From: Mesonia phycicola
GTDB lineage: Bacteria; Bacteroidota; Bacteroidia; Flavobacteriales; Flavobacteriaceae
Direction of reading: 5' to 3'
DNA: 64,000 nucleotides
NCBI RefSeq assembly: GCF_900141885.1
Contig: NZ_FQYY01000008.1
Span: forward strand, 124,001-188,000
This document shows, in pieces, positions 46,489 through 55,436 of this stretch (the stretch's first letter is position 1; every line of letters starts with the position of its first letter). A model generated the notes under the pieces. It had not been told where the DNA came from. It did no database searches and worked only from the letters and a program-made list of their open reading frames with translations. The position numbers were made by a program, and so were the translations under genes.

Positions 46489-46933
46489 TACCTCCCATTA
46501 CTTCTTCTGCTAAATCTGCAAAATCATCTGCAGCATCTTCAATAGCTAGTTCATATTTATCTTTATCCCATATCTCTACAATCCCGATTGCAGAAGACAG
46601 CACAATTTCTTTTTTTAGACCTGCAAAATTTAAAAGATCTTTAGGCACTAAAAGCCTTCCATTTGCATCTACTTCTACCATTTTTACACCAGCAGTAAAT
46701 CTTCTAATAAAATCATTGTTTTTTTTATTGAAGCGATTAAGCGAGTTCACTTTTTTCATCAAAGCATTCCACTCACTCATAGGATACATCTCTATACATG
46801 ACTGAAAGACAGCACGCTTCAAAACAAAACCATCTTCTAACATAGGCAGAAGTTGCGATTTTAATTTTGCAGGTACCATCAATCGACCCTTTGCGTCGAT
46901 TTTACATTCATATGACCCTATTAAATTTATCAC
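46463..46933 (-). CDS. mraZ: Transcriptional regulator MraZ
   Basis: AbrB-fold DNA-binding repressor of its own dcw operon. The 156-residue protein has the two swapped MraZ half-domains, each with the D.(K/N)GR(L)..VP motif: DAKGRLMVPAK (about 13-23) and DANGRLLVPKDL (about 92-103). The start is a GTG at 46933; no ATG fits the conserved MINLIGSYE N-terminus. It is the first gene of the operon, with candidate binding repeats upstream at 46971-47000. Confidence 0.97.
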   Translation of the reverse strand: MINLIGSYECKIDAKGRLMVPAKLKSQLLPMLEDGFVLKRAVFQSCIEMYPMSEWNALMKKVNSLNRFNKKNNDFIRRFTAGVKMVEVDANGRLLVPKDLLNFAGLKKEIVLSSAIGIVEIWDKDKYELAIEDAADDFADLAEEVMGGNDGEFGIS

Positions 46934-46935
46934 CT

Positions 46936-46959
46936 CTAAGAATTCTTAGTTCAAAGATA
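46936..46959 (-). promoter_or_regulatory. mraZ promoter -7 box and start-site palindrome
   Basis: TATCTTTG (46959-46952, minus strand) fits TAnnTTTG. The perfect 14-bp palindrome CTAAGAATTCTTAG (46936-46949) lies between it and the GTG start, spanning the likely transcription start. Confidence 0.6.
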
Positions 46960-46970
46960 TTGAAAATATC

Positions 46971-47000
46971 ACCACATTTTACCACATTTTACCACATTGT
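46971..47000 (-). promoter_or_regulatory. Candidate MraZ box: three 10-bp direct repeats
   Basis: On the minus strand ATGTGGTAAA-type units follow each other with an exact 10-bp period (plus strand ACCACATTTT, ACCACATTTT, ACCACATTGT). A fourth similar unit, ACCACAC, lies at 47023-47029. MraZ boxes known elsewhere are three or more GTGG/TGGG-type direct repeats with a 10-bp period. The repeats cover the -33 region of the mraZ promoter, which fits repression. Confidence 0.7.
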
Positions 47001-47184
47001 TGATAAGTTTTAACCTCACTTTACCACACACCCTCCCAAAACACCTATAAACACTGATAATTAGACGTTTAGATAAAGTGGTAATAAATGGAGTGAAATA
47101 CTGTGAATAAACTCAAAATGAAGCAATATTAAAACTCTTCAAATTCAAGAACATAATAATTACTCATACTTAAACAATAATCTC

Positions 47185-47192
47185 TATATTTG
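47185..47192 (+). promoter_or_regulatory. Promoter -7 box TATATTTG for the hydrolase gene
   Basis: TAnnTTTG match 25 bases before the ATG at 47218. The -33 position has no TTG. Confidence 0.5.
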
Positions 47193-47217
47193 TTTTTGCA
47201 AATCGCAATTCTTATTG

Positions 47218-47982
47218 ATGAAAGAAGAAATTAAATCTGAAGGAAAGTTTAATTATATTGAGAAAGGAGAAGGAACTCCAATAATTATCCTACATGGTTT
47301 AATGGGAGGCCTTAGTAATTTTGATGGTGTAGCACAATTTTTTCCGAAGAAAGGTTACAAAGTTGTAGTACCAGAGCTTCCTCTTTACTCCATGCCTTTA
47401 TTAAAAACTAGCGTAAGCAATTTTGCTAAATACATAAAAGAGTTTATTGACTTTAAAAATTACAAAGAAGTAATTTTATTAGGAAACTCTCTTGGCGGAC
47501 ATATTGGCTTGCTTACTACCAAACTATACCCTGAAAAAATTAAAGCATTAATTATTACAGGTAGTTCTGGTTTGTATGAAAGTGCAATGGGAGAAAGCTA
47601 CCCTAAGCGCGGTGATTACGAATACATTAAAAAGAAAGCAGAAAATGTGTTTTATGATCCTGCTGTTGCTACAAAAGAAATTGTAGATGATGTTTACAAT
47701 ACTTTGAACGACAGAAGTAAATTAATTAAAACATTAGCTATTGCGAAGAGCGCCATAAGACATAATATGGCAAAAGACTTACCTAAAATGCAAACCCAAA
47801 CTTGTATTATTTGGGGAAGACAAGATAGCGTAACACCACCAGAAGTTGCTGAAGATTTTAATAAACTCTTACCAAATTCTGATCTTTATTGGATAGAAAA
47901 ATGTGGTCACGCAGCTATGATGGAACATCCAGATAAATTTAACCAAATACTTGATCACTGGTTACAAGAAAAAGAGCTTTAA
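47218..47982 (+). CDS. Alpha/beta-fold hydrolase
   Basis: A 254-residue soluble serine hydrolase. The oxyanion segment HGLMGG is near residue 24. The nucleophile elbow GNSLGG holds the catalytic serine (about residue 93). The acid lies in [10 protein letters not shown] and the histidine in [11 protein letters not shown] near the C-terminus. The substrate cannot be told. I chose the ATG at 47218 over a TTG one codon earlier. engB begins 5 bases after its stop, so the two are one transcript, but no functional link is known. Confidence 0.9.
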   Translation: MKEEIKSEGKFNYIEKGEGTPIIILHGLMGGLSNFDGVAQFFPKKGYKVVVPELPLYSMPLLKTSVSNFAKYIKEFIDFKNYKEVILLGNSLGGHIGLLTTKLYPEKIKALIITGSSGLYESAMGESYPKRGDYEYIKKKAENVFYDPAVATKEIVDDVYNTLNDRSKLIKTLAIAKSAIRHNMAKDLPKMQTQTCIIWGRQDSVTPPEVAEDFNKLLPNSDLYWIEKCGHAAMMEHPDKFNQILDHWLQEKEL

Positions 47983-47987
47983 AAGTT

Positions 47988-48593
47988 ATGGATATAAAAC
48001 AGGCCAATTTTGTAATTAGCAATAGTGACGTAAAAAAATGTCCCGATAGTAATTTACCTGAATATGCTTTTATTGGCAGAAGTAATGTTGGTAAATCTTC
48101 TTTAATCAACATGATTACTAAGCGTAAAAGCTTAGCTAAAACCTCTGGTAGACCAGGTAAAACACAACTAATTAATCATTTTTTAATTAATGATGATTGG
48201 CACTTGGTAGATTTACCAGGTTACGGGTATGCAAGAGTGAGCAAAAAAGAAAAGAAAACTTTTCAGAAATTTATTACAGATTATTTTAAGTTTAGAAAAC
48301 AATTAGTTGCAGCTTTTGTATTGGTAGACTCTAGACACGAGCCACAAAAAATAGACTTAGAATTTATACAATGGCTAGGAGAAAATATGATTCCGTTTGC
48401 TATTATTTTTACAAAAGCAGATAAGTTAAAACCAAATGCTTTAGAAAGAAATGTAGAAGACTATCTTAAAAAGCTTTCTGAAACTTGGTCTAGCCTACCT
48501 CCTCACTTTATAACCTCTTCTTCTAAAGAATTGGGCCGAGACGAAGTACTTCAATATATTGATGATATTAACAACAACTTAGAAACCGAATAA
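47988..48593 (+). CDS. engB: Ribosome biogenesis GTPase EngB (YihA/YsxC)
   Basis: Small GTPase needed for maturation of the large ribosomal subunit. The 201-residue protein has G1 GRSNVGKSS (about 29-37), a threonine-bearing switch SGRPGKTQ, G3 [10 protein letters not shown] and G4 TKADKL, followed by G5-like SS.S. The start and length are typical for the family. Convergent with the next gene, with adjoining stop codons. Confidence 0.96.
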   Translation: MDIKQANFVISNSDVKKCPDSNLPEYAFIGRSNVGKSSLINMITKRKSLAKTSGRPGKTQLINHFLINDDWHLVDLPGYGYARVSKKEKKTFQKFITDYFKFRKQLVAAFVLVDSRHEPQKIDLEFIQWLGENMIPFAIIFTKADKLKPNALERNVEDYLKKLSETWSSLPPHFITSSSKELGRDEVLQYIDDINNNLETE

Positions 48594-48953
48594 CTAAACC
48601 CTCTCTTTAATTACTGTGATTAGATCTTCTGTAGATTTAAATGTATTTAACTCTTTAGCAGATACTAGTAACTCAAACTCATCAGCATTCTTCAAAAGTA
48701 CAATTGGGAAATTAAATTTGCTTCCAAATTTAGAAGCATATTGTTTTTCAAATTCATCTTTATGGAGAAATTCTAAATTATGAATTGTTTCTAACTTAAA
48801 ATCTCTCCATTTTTTATTTTCAGTAAAAATCCCGTGTGTTAACTTACACAAACCACAAGAGTAGGTTTCAGGTTTTACTATTTTATGTATACTATCTAAT
48901 ACAGCATTAGCTTTACCAGAATTTGCTTTATACACAAAAAGAATATTTTTCAT
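48594..48953 (-). CDS. Conserved small protein with a CGLC motif, downstream of gldC
   Basis: A 119-residue protein not recognised beyond its context. It has an N-terminal strand-helix start (KNILFVYKANSGKANAVLDSIHKIV), a CGLC pair at about 33-36 followed by KLTHG, and a C-terminal region with PIVLL. The two cysteines could bind a metal or form a redox pair. No G-motifs are visible, although relatives are sometimes labelled GTPase. Its start overlaps the gldC stop by one base, so it belongs to the gldB-gldC transcript. Confidence 0.75.
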   Translation of the reverse strand: MKNILFVYKANSGKANAVLDSIHKIVKPETYSCGLCKLTHGIFTENKKWRDFKLETIHNLEFLHKDEFEKQYASKFGSKFNFPIVLLKNADEFELLVSAKELNTFKSTEDLITVIKERV

Positions 48954-49288
48954 TACTCTTTTTTAAGCTCTAGTTTATCTGCAAAATAATCACAGAAATC
49001 TTTCATGGTTTCCATCATTTTCTCATCTTCTGTAGCGCGGTAAAAAGTATCACTCATCGCTACTAATGTTTGATGAAAAAATATCTTCATCTCATCTACA
49101 GGCATATCTTTGGTCCATAAATCTATACGCAAAGTTTCTTGCTGCTTACTATCCCATAAAGAAAGCAACATTGCTTTTGCTTCTTCTTTATTTACGCCTC
49201 CGTCTTGTGCACTCCAATTCAAATTTTCTGGAACATTGTTTTCATCTACCTCAACTTGAATTTTTATTTCAGATTTTTTATTCGCCAT
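48953..49288 (-). CDS. gldC: Gliding motility protein GldC
   Basis: A 111-residue cytoplasmic protein of the flavobacterial gliding set. Recognised by the N-terminal SEI.I.V.(V)DEN.VPE...W.A.D(G)G and the middle LSLWD...(K)..ETLRIDLWTKDMPVDEMK..F.QT...M. In Flavobacterium johnsoniae gldC mutants have a mild motility defect. It sits 2 bases after gldB in the same order as in other flavobacteria. Confidence 0.93.
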   Translation of the reverse strand: MANKKSEIKIQVEVDENNVPENLNWSAQDGGVNKEEAKAMLLSLWDSKQQETLRIDLWTKDMPVDEMKIFFHQTLVAMSDTFYRATEDEKMMETMKDFCDYFADKLELKKE

Positions 49289-49290
49289 GT

Positions 49291-50256
49291 TTATGGTTTT
49301 CTTGGTTTGTAATTTGATTGTTTAAAAATTTCTTCTGCATCTAGTTGTAATAATTCTGTTAAAGAAACATCACTGTGTTTATCTGCATACTGCCTTACTA
49401 TTTGCCAACCTATAAATTGACCTAATTGTGGCGGACTTTCACTATCTAACTCTAATCTAAATTTAGAAAAAGGAGCTAGATTTATAAATCTACGTTGCAA
49501 CTCACTATTGGTATCGTACAACAATTCGTGCTCTATAAAATACCTCCAAATTTGCTCTTCATTGGTAACTGCCCATTCCATTTCTTGATCTGTGTATCCC
49601 ATTTTTGCAGCATCTGAAAAATTAGGAATCAGTTTATCTTTTACATACAACAACTTACCATAATACACCATAGAAGAGAGAAAATCTCTTTCTTGTAATT
49701 GAGGTGTAAACAATTCTGCATATTTTGTAGCAATATCTGGTACAATTTGCGTGGGTATAAAATTCTTCTTTAAATACTCTTGCATACCAATATAAAACTT
49801 ATGCTCTTTCCCTAAATAAGTATCTAAAGAAATTAATACGACACTATCTGTAACTACCGCTTTGTTATGGTAATCTACCTCTGAAGTAATAGTTATTACC
49901 CTTGGTATACTTACTTGCGGAAAATAGTATTTTACGTGCTGAAATAAACCTTCTATCTCTTGCTTCTGCTTTACCTCAGGAAAAGCTTTTAACACCTCTC
50001 TATTTAATTCTTGCTGAATGGTATCTTGCAGCATATTTACCCAAATAGAATCTGCGTATTGTTTAGGAAACAACAAAGGATATTCTTTTTTTAACTGCGG
50101 AATATCTGAAGGAGAAGCCTGTGCAAAAACCTTATCAAATCTTTCTATTTCTATACTTACAGGTATTTTAGAAATCTCTTGTTCTACCTTATCTTCTTGA
50201 TTACAACTTGCTAAAAAAGCTAATCCTAAAAACAAAAAGAAAATATTTTTCACCAT
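49291..50256 (-). CDS. gldB: Gliding motility lipoprotein GldB
   Basis: A 321-residue lipoprotein (lipobox LASC, Cys18) essential for gliding in Flavobacterium johnsoniae and required for stable type IX secretion-linked motility. Recognised by the PVSIEIERFDKVF start of the mature part, the Y..LFP..Y.D..W...L.D segment and the C-terminal PP..G.FIGW.IV..Y segment, plus the adjacent gldC. Part of a three-gene transcript. The T9SS cargo genes at 58.3-60.3 kb would use the same secretion pathway. Confidence 0.93.
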   Translation of the reverse strand: MVKNIFFLFLGLAFLASCNQEDKVEQEISKIPVSIEIERFDKVFAQASPSDIPQLKKEYPLLFPKQYADSIWVNMLQDTIQQELNREVLKAFPEVKQKQEIEGLFQHVKYYFPQVSIPRVITITSEVDYHNKAVVTDSVVLISLDTYLGKEHKFYIGMQEYLKKNFIPTQIVPDIATKYAELFTPQLQERDFLSSMVYYGKLLYVKDKLIPNFSDAAKMGYTDQEMEWAVTNEEQIWRYFIEHELLYDTNSELQRRFINLAPFSKFRLELDSESPPQLGQFIGWQIVRQYADKHSDVSLTELLQLDAEEIFKQSNYKPRKP

Positions 50257-50315
50257 AGATATATTGTTATGATTGCTTTAACGCCTATAAAAGTTTATAA
50301 TTATCTTGAAAAGCT

Positions 50316-50323
50316 TATTTTTG
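50316..50323 (+). promoter_or_regulatory. Promoter -7 box TATTTTTG for nadE
   Basis: TAnnTTTG match 36 bases before the nadE ATG, in the region shared with divergent gldB. No -33 match at normal spacing. Confidence 0.45.
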
Positions 50324-50359
50324 CAACAAAGGTAATTTATAAACTTAAAACATTCACTC

Positions 50360-51148
50360 ATGCACACCCAAAAAGTAGTAGATCATATTGTAAACTGGTT
50401 AAAAACCTATGCAACTAACGCTAATATGAATGGATTTGTGATAGGAATTAGCGGCGGAATAGACTCTGCGGTAACCTCTACCCTTTGCGCAAGAACAGGC
50501 CTAAAAGTGAAATGTTTAGAAATGCCTATACACCAGGCAGAAAACCAAGTAAACCGAGCAATTAGACATATTGATTGGCTAAAAAACAACTTTGAAGATA
50601 TTGAATTTCAACAAGTAAACCTTACTCCTGTTTTTGATAGTTTGATTGAAGCACTACCTAAGGTTGATAATGAAGACGACCGTTTTATGTCTCTTGCCAA
50701 TACTCGCGCTAGATTAAGAATGACTTCTTTATATTATTTTGCTGCACTAGAAGGCTTGTTAGTTGCAGGAACAGGAAATAAAGTAGAAGATTTTGGTGTA
50801 GGCTTTTACACCAAATACGGTGACGGCGGTGTAGACTTGAGCCCGATTGCCGATTTATTAAAAACTGAAGTATACGAGATTGCCGAATACTTAGGTATTA
50901 ATGATGAAATTTTAAAAGCAGCCCCTACAGATGGTTTATGGGGTGATAACCGTACCGATGAAGACCAAATTGGCGCTACTTACCCAGAGTTAGAATGGGC
51001 AATGCATATGGATGATTTAGGAAAAACTGCCGACAGTTTTGAGGGAAGAAAATTAGAAGTATTTAAAATTTATAAAAGATTAAATAGCGCTAATCAACAT
51101 AAAATGCAACCAATACCTGTTTGTGAAATCCCACTTAATTTTAAGTAA
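50360..51148 (+). CDS. nadE: NAD+ synthase (ammonia-dependent type)
   Basis: Converts nicotinic acid adenine dinucleotide to NAD+ with ATP and ammonia. The 262-residue protein has the PP-loop SGGIDSAVT (about 30-38), ANTRARLRM and the GTGNKVEDFGVGFYTKYGDGGVD signature region. The glutaminase domain of larger NadE enzymes is missing, so ammonia is the expected nitrogen source. Convergent with dnaG with 13 bases between. Confidence 0.96.
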   Translation: MHTQKVVDHIVNWLKTYATNANMNGFVIGISGGIDSAVTSTLCARTGLKVKCLEMPIHQAENQVNRAIRHIDWLKNNFEDIEFQQVNLTPVFDSLIEALPKVDNEDDRFMSLANTRARLRMTSLYYFAALEGLLVAGTGNKVEDFGVGFYTKYGDGGVDLSPIADLLKTEVYEIAEYLGINDEILKAAPTDGLWGDNRTDEDQIGATYPELEWAMHMDDLGKTADSFEGRKLEVFKIYKRLNSANQHKMQPIPVCEIPLNFK

Positions 51149-51161
51149 TTAAATAATAAAG

Positions 51162-53123
51162 CTATAGAACGCGTTTAATGCGCTCTGCAATATTCATTTC
51201 TAGTTTTTTGTATTCTATAACTTGCTCTAAAATTTCTTGATGGTGCTCTGCTATATTTTCTTTAGCAGACTCCATCAATTCAAATACTTTTTGTTTTACC
51301 AAGTGTAAACGCAAATTTAAAATAGTATCACTCACTTCTCTAGCTTCTAGTTCTGTTTTAGGTTTCACAAAAATATCTTGATCTACCCAACGGTGTAAAA
51401 TATTTTTTTCTTCAGCCATTAAAATAGCTGTAATTTCTGAAGCCTGATCTGGAGTAAGCTCGTTTATAAAAGTTTCTATTTTTAAATCACTCTTGATATT
51501 AAACTCATAAATAATCTTTTCATACAAAAGCTTAAAACTCTCATTTGTAAACTCTATTTCATCTTCTTGAAGATCTAAAAAAATTTTCTCGTAAACTTTT
51601 GCTTCGTGCTTTTCTAACACCAACTCTAAGTTATTATCTTGATCTTCTCGGTAAACATACTCTTCAAACTCATCTTGCTCTTTACCATAACGAAGTAACA
51701 AACTAATTATGTTTCTCTCTAACTCAAACTGTCTATTTACTTTAGACTTTACTTCTTTTGGTTGTTTAATAACCTCAAAGTTTCTAGGAGATTGGCTAGA
51801 CTTTTCTGTACCGCCTTTGGTATTTTTAGCATTGATTTGCGCTAAAGAGCTATACAGAACATCTTCAGAAACATCCATAATTCTCGTACACTCTTTCAAG
51901 TATATTTCTTGCTGAATTTGGTCTGGTATTTTTGCAATACTATTTACCATATCCCGCACTACTTCTGCTTTTTTAATAGGATCTCCTTTCGCTTCATTTA
52001 CCAATAATGAAGCTTTAAAGCTGATAAAATCTTTAGAGTTTTTAGCTAAGTATTCTTCTATTTCTTCTTTGGTGTTTGCTTTTGCAAAACTATCTGGATC
52101 TTCCCCTTCTGGAAATGTACAAACTTTCACATTCATTCCCTGTTCTAGAATTAAATCTATCCCACGAAGTGAAGCTCGAAGTCCTGCAGCATCTCCATCA
52201 AAAAGAACAGTGATGTTTTTAGTTAATCTATTAATTAACCTGATTTGATCTGAAGTAAGTGCCGTACCAGATGAAGCTACCACATTCTCCACTCCGCTTT
52301 GGTGCATTTGGATAACATCTGTATAACCTTCTACCAAATAACAATTATCTTCTTTTGCAATACTTTGCTTGGCGTAATAAATACCATAAAGCACTTTACT
52401 TTTGTGGTAGATATCACTTTCTGGAGAGTTTAAATATTTTGCTGCTTTTTTATCGTTGGTAAGTATTCTTCCTCCAAAACCCAAAGTTCTACCAGACATA
52501 GAATGTATAGGGAACATTACTCTGCCTTTAAAACGATCAAATTTCTTTTGCTCTTTTACAATAGTTAGCCCAGTTTTTTCTAAAAACTCTAGCTTGTAGC
52601 CTTTTTTTAATGCTTCTTCTGTAAAAGCATCCCAAACATCTGGCGAGTAACCTAAATCAAACTTTTCAATTGTGGCATTGGTAAAACCACGTTCTTTAAA
52701 ATAGCTTAACGCTATAGCTTTACCTTGTTCTGTTTTTAGTAGTTTTTTCTGAAAAAATTCTTTAGCAAATTCAGAAACCAAATACATACTTTCTCGCTCA
52801 TCTGCTTGTTGCTTTTGCTCGTCTGTTTGCTCAGTTTCTTCTACTTCAATTCCGTATTTTTTGGCTAAATACTTAATTGCTTCTGGATAATTAAAATGCT
52901 CGTGCTCCATTAAAAAAGCCACCACATTACCTCCTTTACCACTACTAAAATCTTTCCAGATTTGCTTAACAGGGCTTACCATAAAACTTGGTGAACGTTC
53001 ATCTGTAAACGGACTTAAACCTTTATAGTTAGAACCTGATTTTTTTAATTGAACAAAATCTCCAATTACCTCTTCTACACGAGCGGCATCAAATACTTGA
53101 TCTATGGTTGACTTTTGAATCAT
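51162..53123 (-). CDS. dnaG: DNA primase DnaG with a degenerate zinc-binding domain
   Basis: Makes RNA primers for replication. The 653-residue protein has the RNA polymerase/TOPRIM core with VEGYTDVI, the DGDAAG motif and EGEDPDS, and a C-terminal helicase-binding region. The N-terminal domain (1-95) keeps the CHC2 zinc-finger shape (YKGL.PF.DE..PSF.V) but all four zinc ligands are changed: Ser37, Thr40, Asp58 and Ser61 stand where C-H-C-C is expected. I recall the same loss in other flavobacterial primases, so it is probably a family trait rather than damage. Confidence 0.95.
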   Translation of the reverse strand: MIQKSTIDQVFDAARVEEVIGDFVQLKKSGSNYKGLSPFTDERSPSFMVSPVKQIWKDFSSGKGGNVVAFLMEHEHFNYPEAIKYLAKKYGIEVEETEQTDEQKQQADERESMYLVSEFAKEFFQKKLLKTEQGKAIALSYFKERGFTNATIEKFDLGYSPDVWDAFTEEALKKGYKLEFLEKTGLTIVKEQKKFDRFKGRVMFPIHSMSGRTLGFGGRILTNDKKAAKYLNSPESDIYHKSKVLYGIYYAKQSIAKEDNCYLVEGYTDVIQMHQSGVENVVASSGTALTSDQIRLINRLTKNITVLFDGDAAGLRASLRGIDLILEQGMNVKVCTFPEGEDPDSFAKANTKEEIEEYLAKNSKDFISFKASLLVNEAKGDPIKKAEVVRDMVNSIAKIPDQIQQEIYLKECTRIMDVSEDVLYSSLAQINAKNTKGGTEKSSQSPRNFEVIKQPKEVKSKVNRQFELERNIISLLLRYGKEQDEFEEYVYREDQDNNLELVLEKHEAKVYEKIFLDLQEDEIEFTNESFKLLYEKIIYEFNIKSDLKIETFINELTPDQASEITAILMAEEKNILHRWVDQDIFVKPKTELEAREVSDTILNLRLHLVKQKVFELMESAKENIAEHHQEILEQVIEYKKLEMNIAERIKRVL

Positions 53124-53155
53124 TTTAGCTTAAAATCTAGGAAAGTTATAATTTG

Positions 53156-53163
53156 CAAAAGTA
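53156..53163 (-). promoter_or_regulatory. Promoter -7 box TACTTTTG for dnaG
   Basis: TAnnTTTG match on the minus strand, 32 bases before the dnaG ATG. Confidence 0.5.
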
Positions 53164-53175
53164 ACAAAATAAAAA

Positions 53176-53201
53176 AAGGATAAACAATCTAGTTTACCCT
53201 T
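53176..53201 (-). terminator. Terminator after the second barrel gene
   Basis: Stem AAGGATAAAC / GTTTACCCTT (one wobble), 6-base loop and T run on the minus strand, at the end of the sigma-factor operon. Confidence 0.78.
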
Positions 53202-53234
53202 TTGGCTATTCAAAATTTACAAATGGAAATAAGC

Positions 53235-54296
53235 TTAAATTCCTACTCGCACTCCTAAAGAGATATTATTTTGATCTATTGTATTATCTTTAAAAATGGT
53301 ATTTACATCGTATTTTATATACAAACCAATATTATTGTAACCAACATAGGCGCTTAAACCGTAAATAAAATTATTAGTATTATAACTCTGCGAAAGTTTA
53401 TCTTTTCTGCTTTTACCATTCTCCTCATATTTAATTTTTTGAATAGTATTTAAGTTCAACCCTACATATCCACCTAAACCTATTTTAAAATTACTTTTAT
53501 CATAGTAAGCTTTATTTTTTCCGTATTTAAGCTTAGAAGGACCCAACTCAAAATGAATAGGTATTACTAAATTATCCATTCTCAATTTTGCTTTATTTAG
53601 AGAAAAAGGAAACTCTTCTAATATTGTTTCTTCTCCATTATCTACAAAATACATATTATCATCTGCTTTTAAACCATTGAACTGAAATGCTAAGCCATAT
53701 TTCACTCTTACAAAACCAGATTTCACCAATACAGTTTCAAACTCATAACCAATCTCAAAAAATCGACTGCCCCCTATTTTATATGGAGAATCATCTAGAG
53801 ATTGCCCTTCTATCATGGCATTATTTAAACCGAGTGCAAAAAATAAATCTGAAGTTGTTCTTTTAGGTATTGAATCATAATCTACTTTCTTTTTCTCATC
53901 ATAGTCTAAAAATTGTAAGCTTGTGTAATAATACTCTACACTTTCCTTATCTTCCCCTTCAAGTTTTCTAGCATTTCGTTTCAAAAGAGCAATATTAGCA
54001 TCTATAATATCTAATTGATTTTCGATATTTAGTGCACGTTTTTCAGCGGCTTTCTTTTTTAATTCAGCAGCCTCTATGGCAGTTATTTCGTTATCTTCTA
54101 AACGTTGATTAATTTTCTCTATTTCTTCTTTAAGTTTCCCTTTTTCTACCTCTTCTACTTTAGTTTTTTGCTTTTGCAAATCTTCAACCTTTAAACTTAA
54201 ATTATCTGTTGTTGAAAGCTGAATTAATTGCGCTGTTGCAGTGTAACCTAATGCTGTTGCTACAAATAAAGTCAGACTAATAATTATTGTTTTCAT
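53235..54296 (-). CDS. Outer-membrane barrel protein with N-terminal coiled coil (paralogue 2)
   Basis: A 353-residue secreted protein: signal peptide (1-22, ending ATAQ), a Lys/Glu-rich coiled coil (about 35-110) containing RALNIENQLDIIDANIALLKRN, then a beta-rich C-terminal half with alternating aromatic strands ending in a GVRVGI terminal strand, as for an outer-membrane barrel. It is clearly a paralogue of the gene just upstream, sharing the coiled-coil phrase, the PxHFE(L/Y)G segment and NFxYGLSAYxGY. Function unknown. Last gene of an operon headed by an ECF sigma factor. Confidence 0.75.
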   Translation of the reverse strand: MKTIIISLTLFVATALGYTATAQLIQLSTTDNLSLKVEDLQKQKTKVEEVEKGKLKEEIEKINQRLEDNEITAIEAAELKKKAAEKRALNIENQLDIIDANIALLKRNARKLEGEDKESVEYYYTSLQFLDYDEKKKVDYDSIPKRTTSDLFFALGLNNAMIEGQSLDDSPYKIGGSRFFEIGYEFETVLVKSGFVRVKYGLAFQFNGLKADDNMYFVDNGEETILEEFPFSLNKAKLRMDNLVIPIHFELGPSKLKYGKNKAYYDKSNFKIGLGGYVGLNLNTIQKIKYEENGKSRKDKLSQSYNTNNFIYGLSAYVGYNNIGLYIKYDVNTIFKDNTIDQNNISLGVRVGI

Positions 54297-54320
54297 TTTT
54301 TTTGATTTTAAAAATTTAAC

Positions 54321-54353
54321 TCCCTCCCTTCCTTTTTTTTTTAGAAAGGGAGG
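54321..54353 (-). other. Hairpin between the two barrel paralogues
   Basis: CTCCCTTTC / GGAAGGGAG imperfect stem around an A run. It has no T run behind it, so it may stabilise or process the message rather than terminate it. Confidence 0.4.
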
Positions 54354-54425
54354 AGAAATTAAATGGATTGATGAATGATTTATAGTTATTTAATATATTT
54401 TAAATTTTGTGCTGTGATTTTTCAA

Positions 54426-55436
54426 TTAATAGCCTAAAAGAACCCCTACCATTAATATATTTCCGTTGGCATTAGAACTTTTAAAAATAGAATTTAGATA
54501 GTACTTTACATTTAACTTAAACATACCATAACCCGCATAGGCACTCAAACCATACAGAAAATTTTCTGTATTATACTTTCTTTGTATGGAGACTATTACA
54601 TCTTCTCCTTCATCATCGTATTTAAAGCCATGCCCTGAAGCTAGTTTAGTCCCTAAAAATCCTCCTATTCCGTAATTCCATCCAGAATACAAATCATACT
54701 TAGCTCGTTTCCCTTCATAATCTGTATCTATTTTACCATATTCAAAATGTACAGGAAATATTAAATTTGTAAGCACCAAGTTTGATTTTTCAATAGCTAG
54801 TGGAGTGCTTACTAATTGAGCTTGATTAGCCGCATCACTAAAAATTTTATTATCTTTTATACTTAGTATATTAAAATCTGCCCCTACACCATAGTTTAAT
54901 CTATACTCTGGGGTTTTTCTTGAAAAAACAGTAGTAAACCTTACCCCTACCTGCATAGAAAAGCCAATATCTTTATAAGTATCTTGAGTTTGATCTAATA
55001 CAGAGTTTATCCCAAAACCAACATAACTTGCTGCTAAAAACACGCTTGGTATAGAGTCTACCGCAGACATTCTTTTAGTATCTGTTAAAATTGCCCCAGC
55101 TTTTATATAATAATCATTAGCAAGGGTATCTTTTTGATTTCTTTTAATCAAGTCTATATTTAAATCAATTAAATCATATTGATTTTCAATATTCAACGCG
55201 TGTTGTTCTGCCGCAGCTTTTTTAAGTTTTTCTGCTTCTTCCTCTGTAATTACATTAGATTTTAAACGCTCATTAATAGACACAACCTTTTCTTTAAGTC
55301 TCTCTTTTTCAAGCTTAGTAATGGTTTCTTTTTGCGCTTGTAGTTCCTCCATTTTCACCCGTTCTTTTGATTTTTCTTTTTGAGAAAAAACAAATAATGA
55401 AGAAAGCAGAAAGAGAATTAATAATCCTTTTTTCAT
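54426..55436 (-). CDS. Outer-membrane barrel protein with N-terminal coiled coil (paralogue 1)
   Basis: A 336-residue protein with a signal peptide (1-18, ending VFSQ), a coiled coil (about 22-100) with HALNIENQYDLIDLNIDLIKRN, and a C-terminal barrel of about ten predicted strands. Shares order and motifs with the next gene. The charged helix could reach through the periplasm towards peptidoglycan while the barrel sits in the outer membrane; that is inference. It begins 132 bases after the anti-sigma-like gene on the same strand. Confidence 0.75.
   Translation of the reverse strand: MKKGLLILFLLSSLFVFSQKEKSKERVKMEELQAQKETITKLEKERLKEKVVSINERLKSNVITEEEAEKLKKAAAEQHALNIENQYDLIDLNIDLIKRNQKDTLANDYYIKAGAILTDTKRMSAVDSIPSVFLAASYVGFGINSVLDQTQDTYKDIGFSMQVGVRFTTVFSRKTPEYRLNYGVGADFNILSIKDNKIFSDAANQAQLVSTPLAIEKSNLVLTNLIFPVHFEYGKIDTDYEGKRAKYDLYSGWNYGIGGFLGTKLASGHGFKYDDEGEDVIVSIQRKYNTENFLYGLSAYAGYGMFKLNVKYYLNSIFKSSNANGNILMVGVLLGY

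Noticed and set aside
30757-46933. Missing ddl and murF in the dcw cluster as a sign of gene loss
   Set aside because: Their absence from this cluster is, to my knowledge, normal in Bacteroidota; they are expected elsewhere in the genome.
46971-47000. Tandem 10-mers as a CRISPR or microsatellite
   Set aside because: Units are too short and have no spacers; position and period fit an operator upstream of mraZ better.
48594-48953. Annotation of the CGLC protein as a GTPase
   Set aside because: No P-loop, DxxG or NKxD motif is present in its 119 residues.
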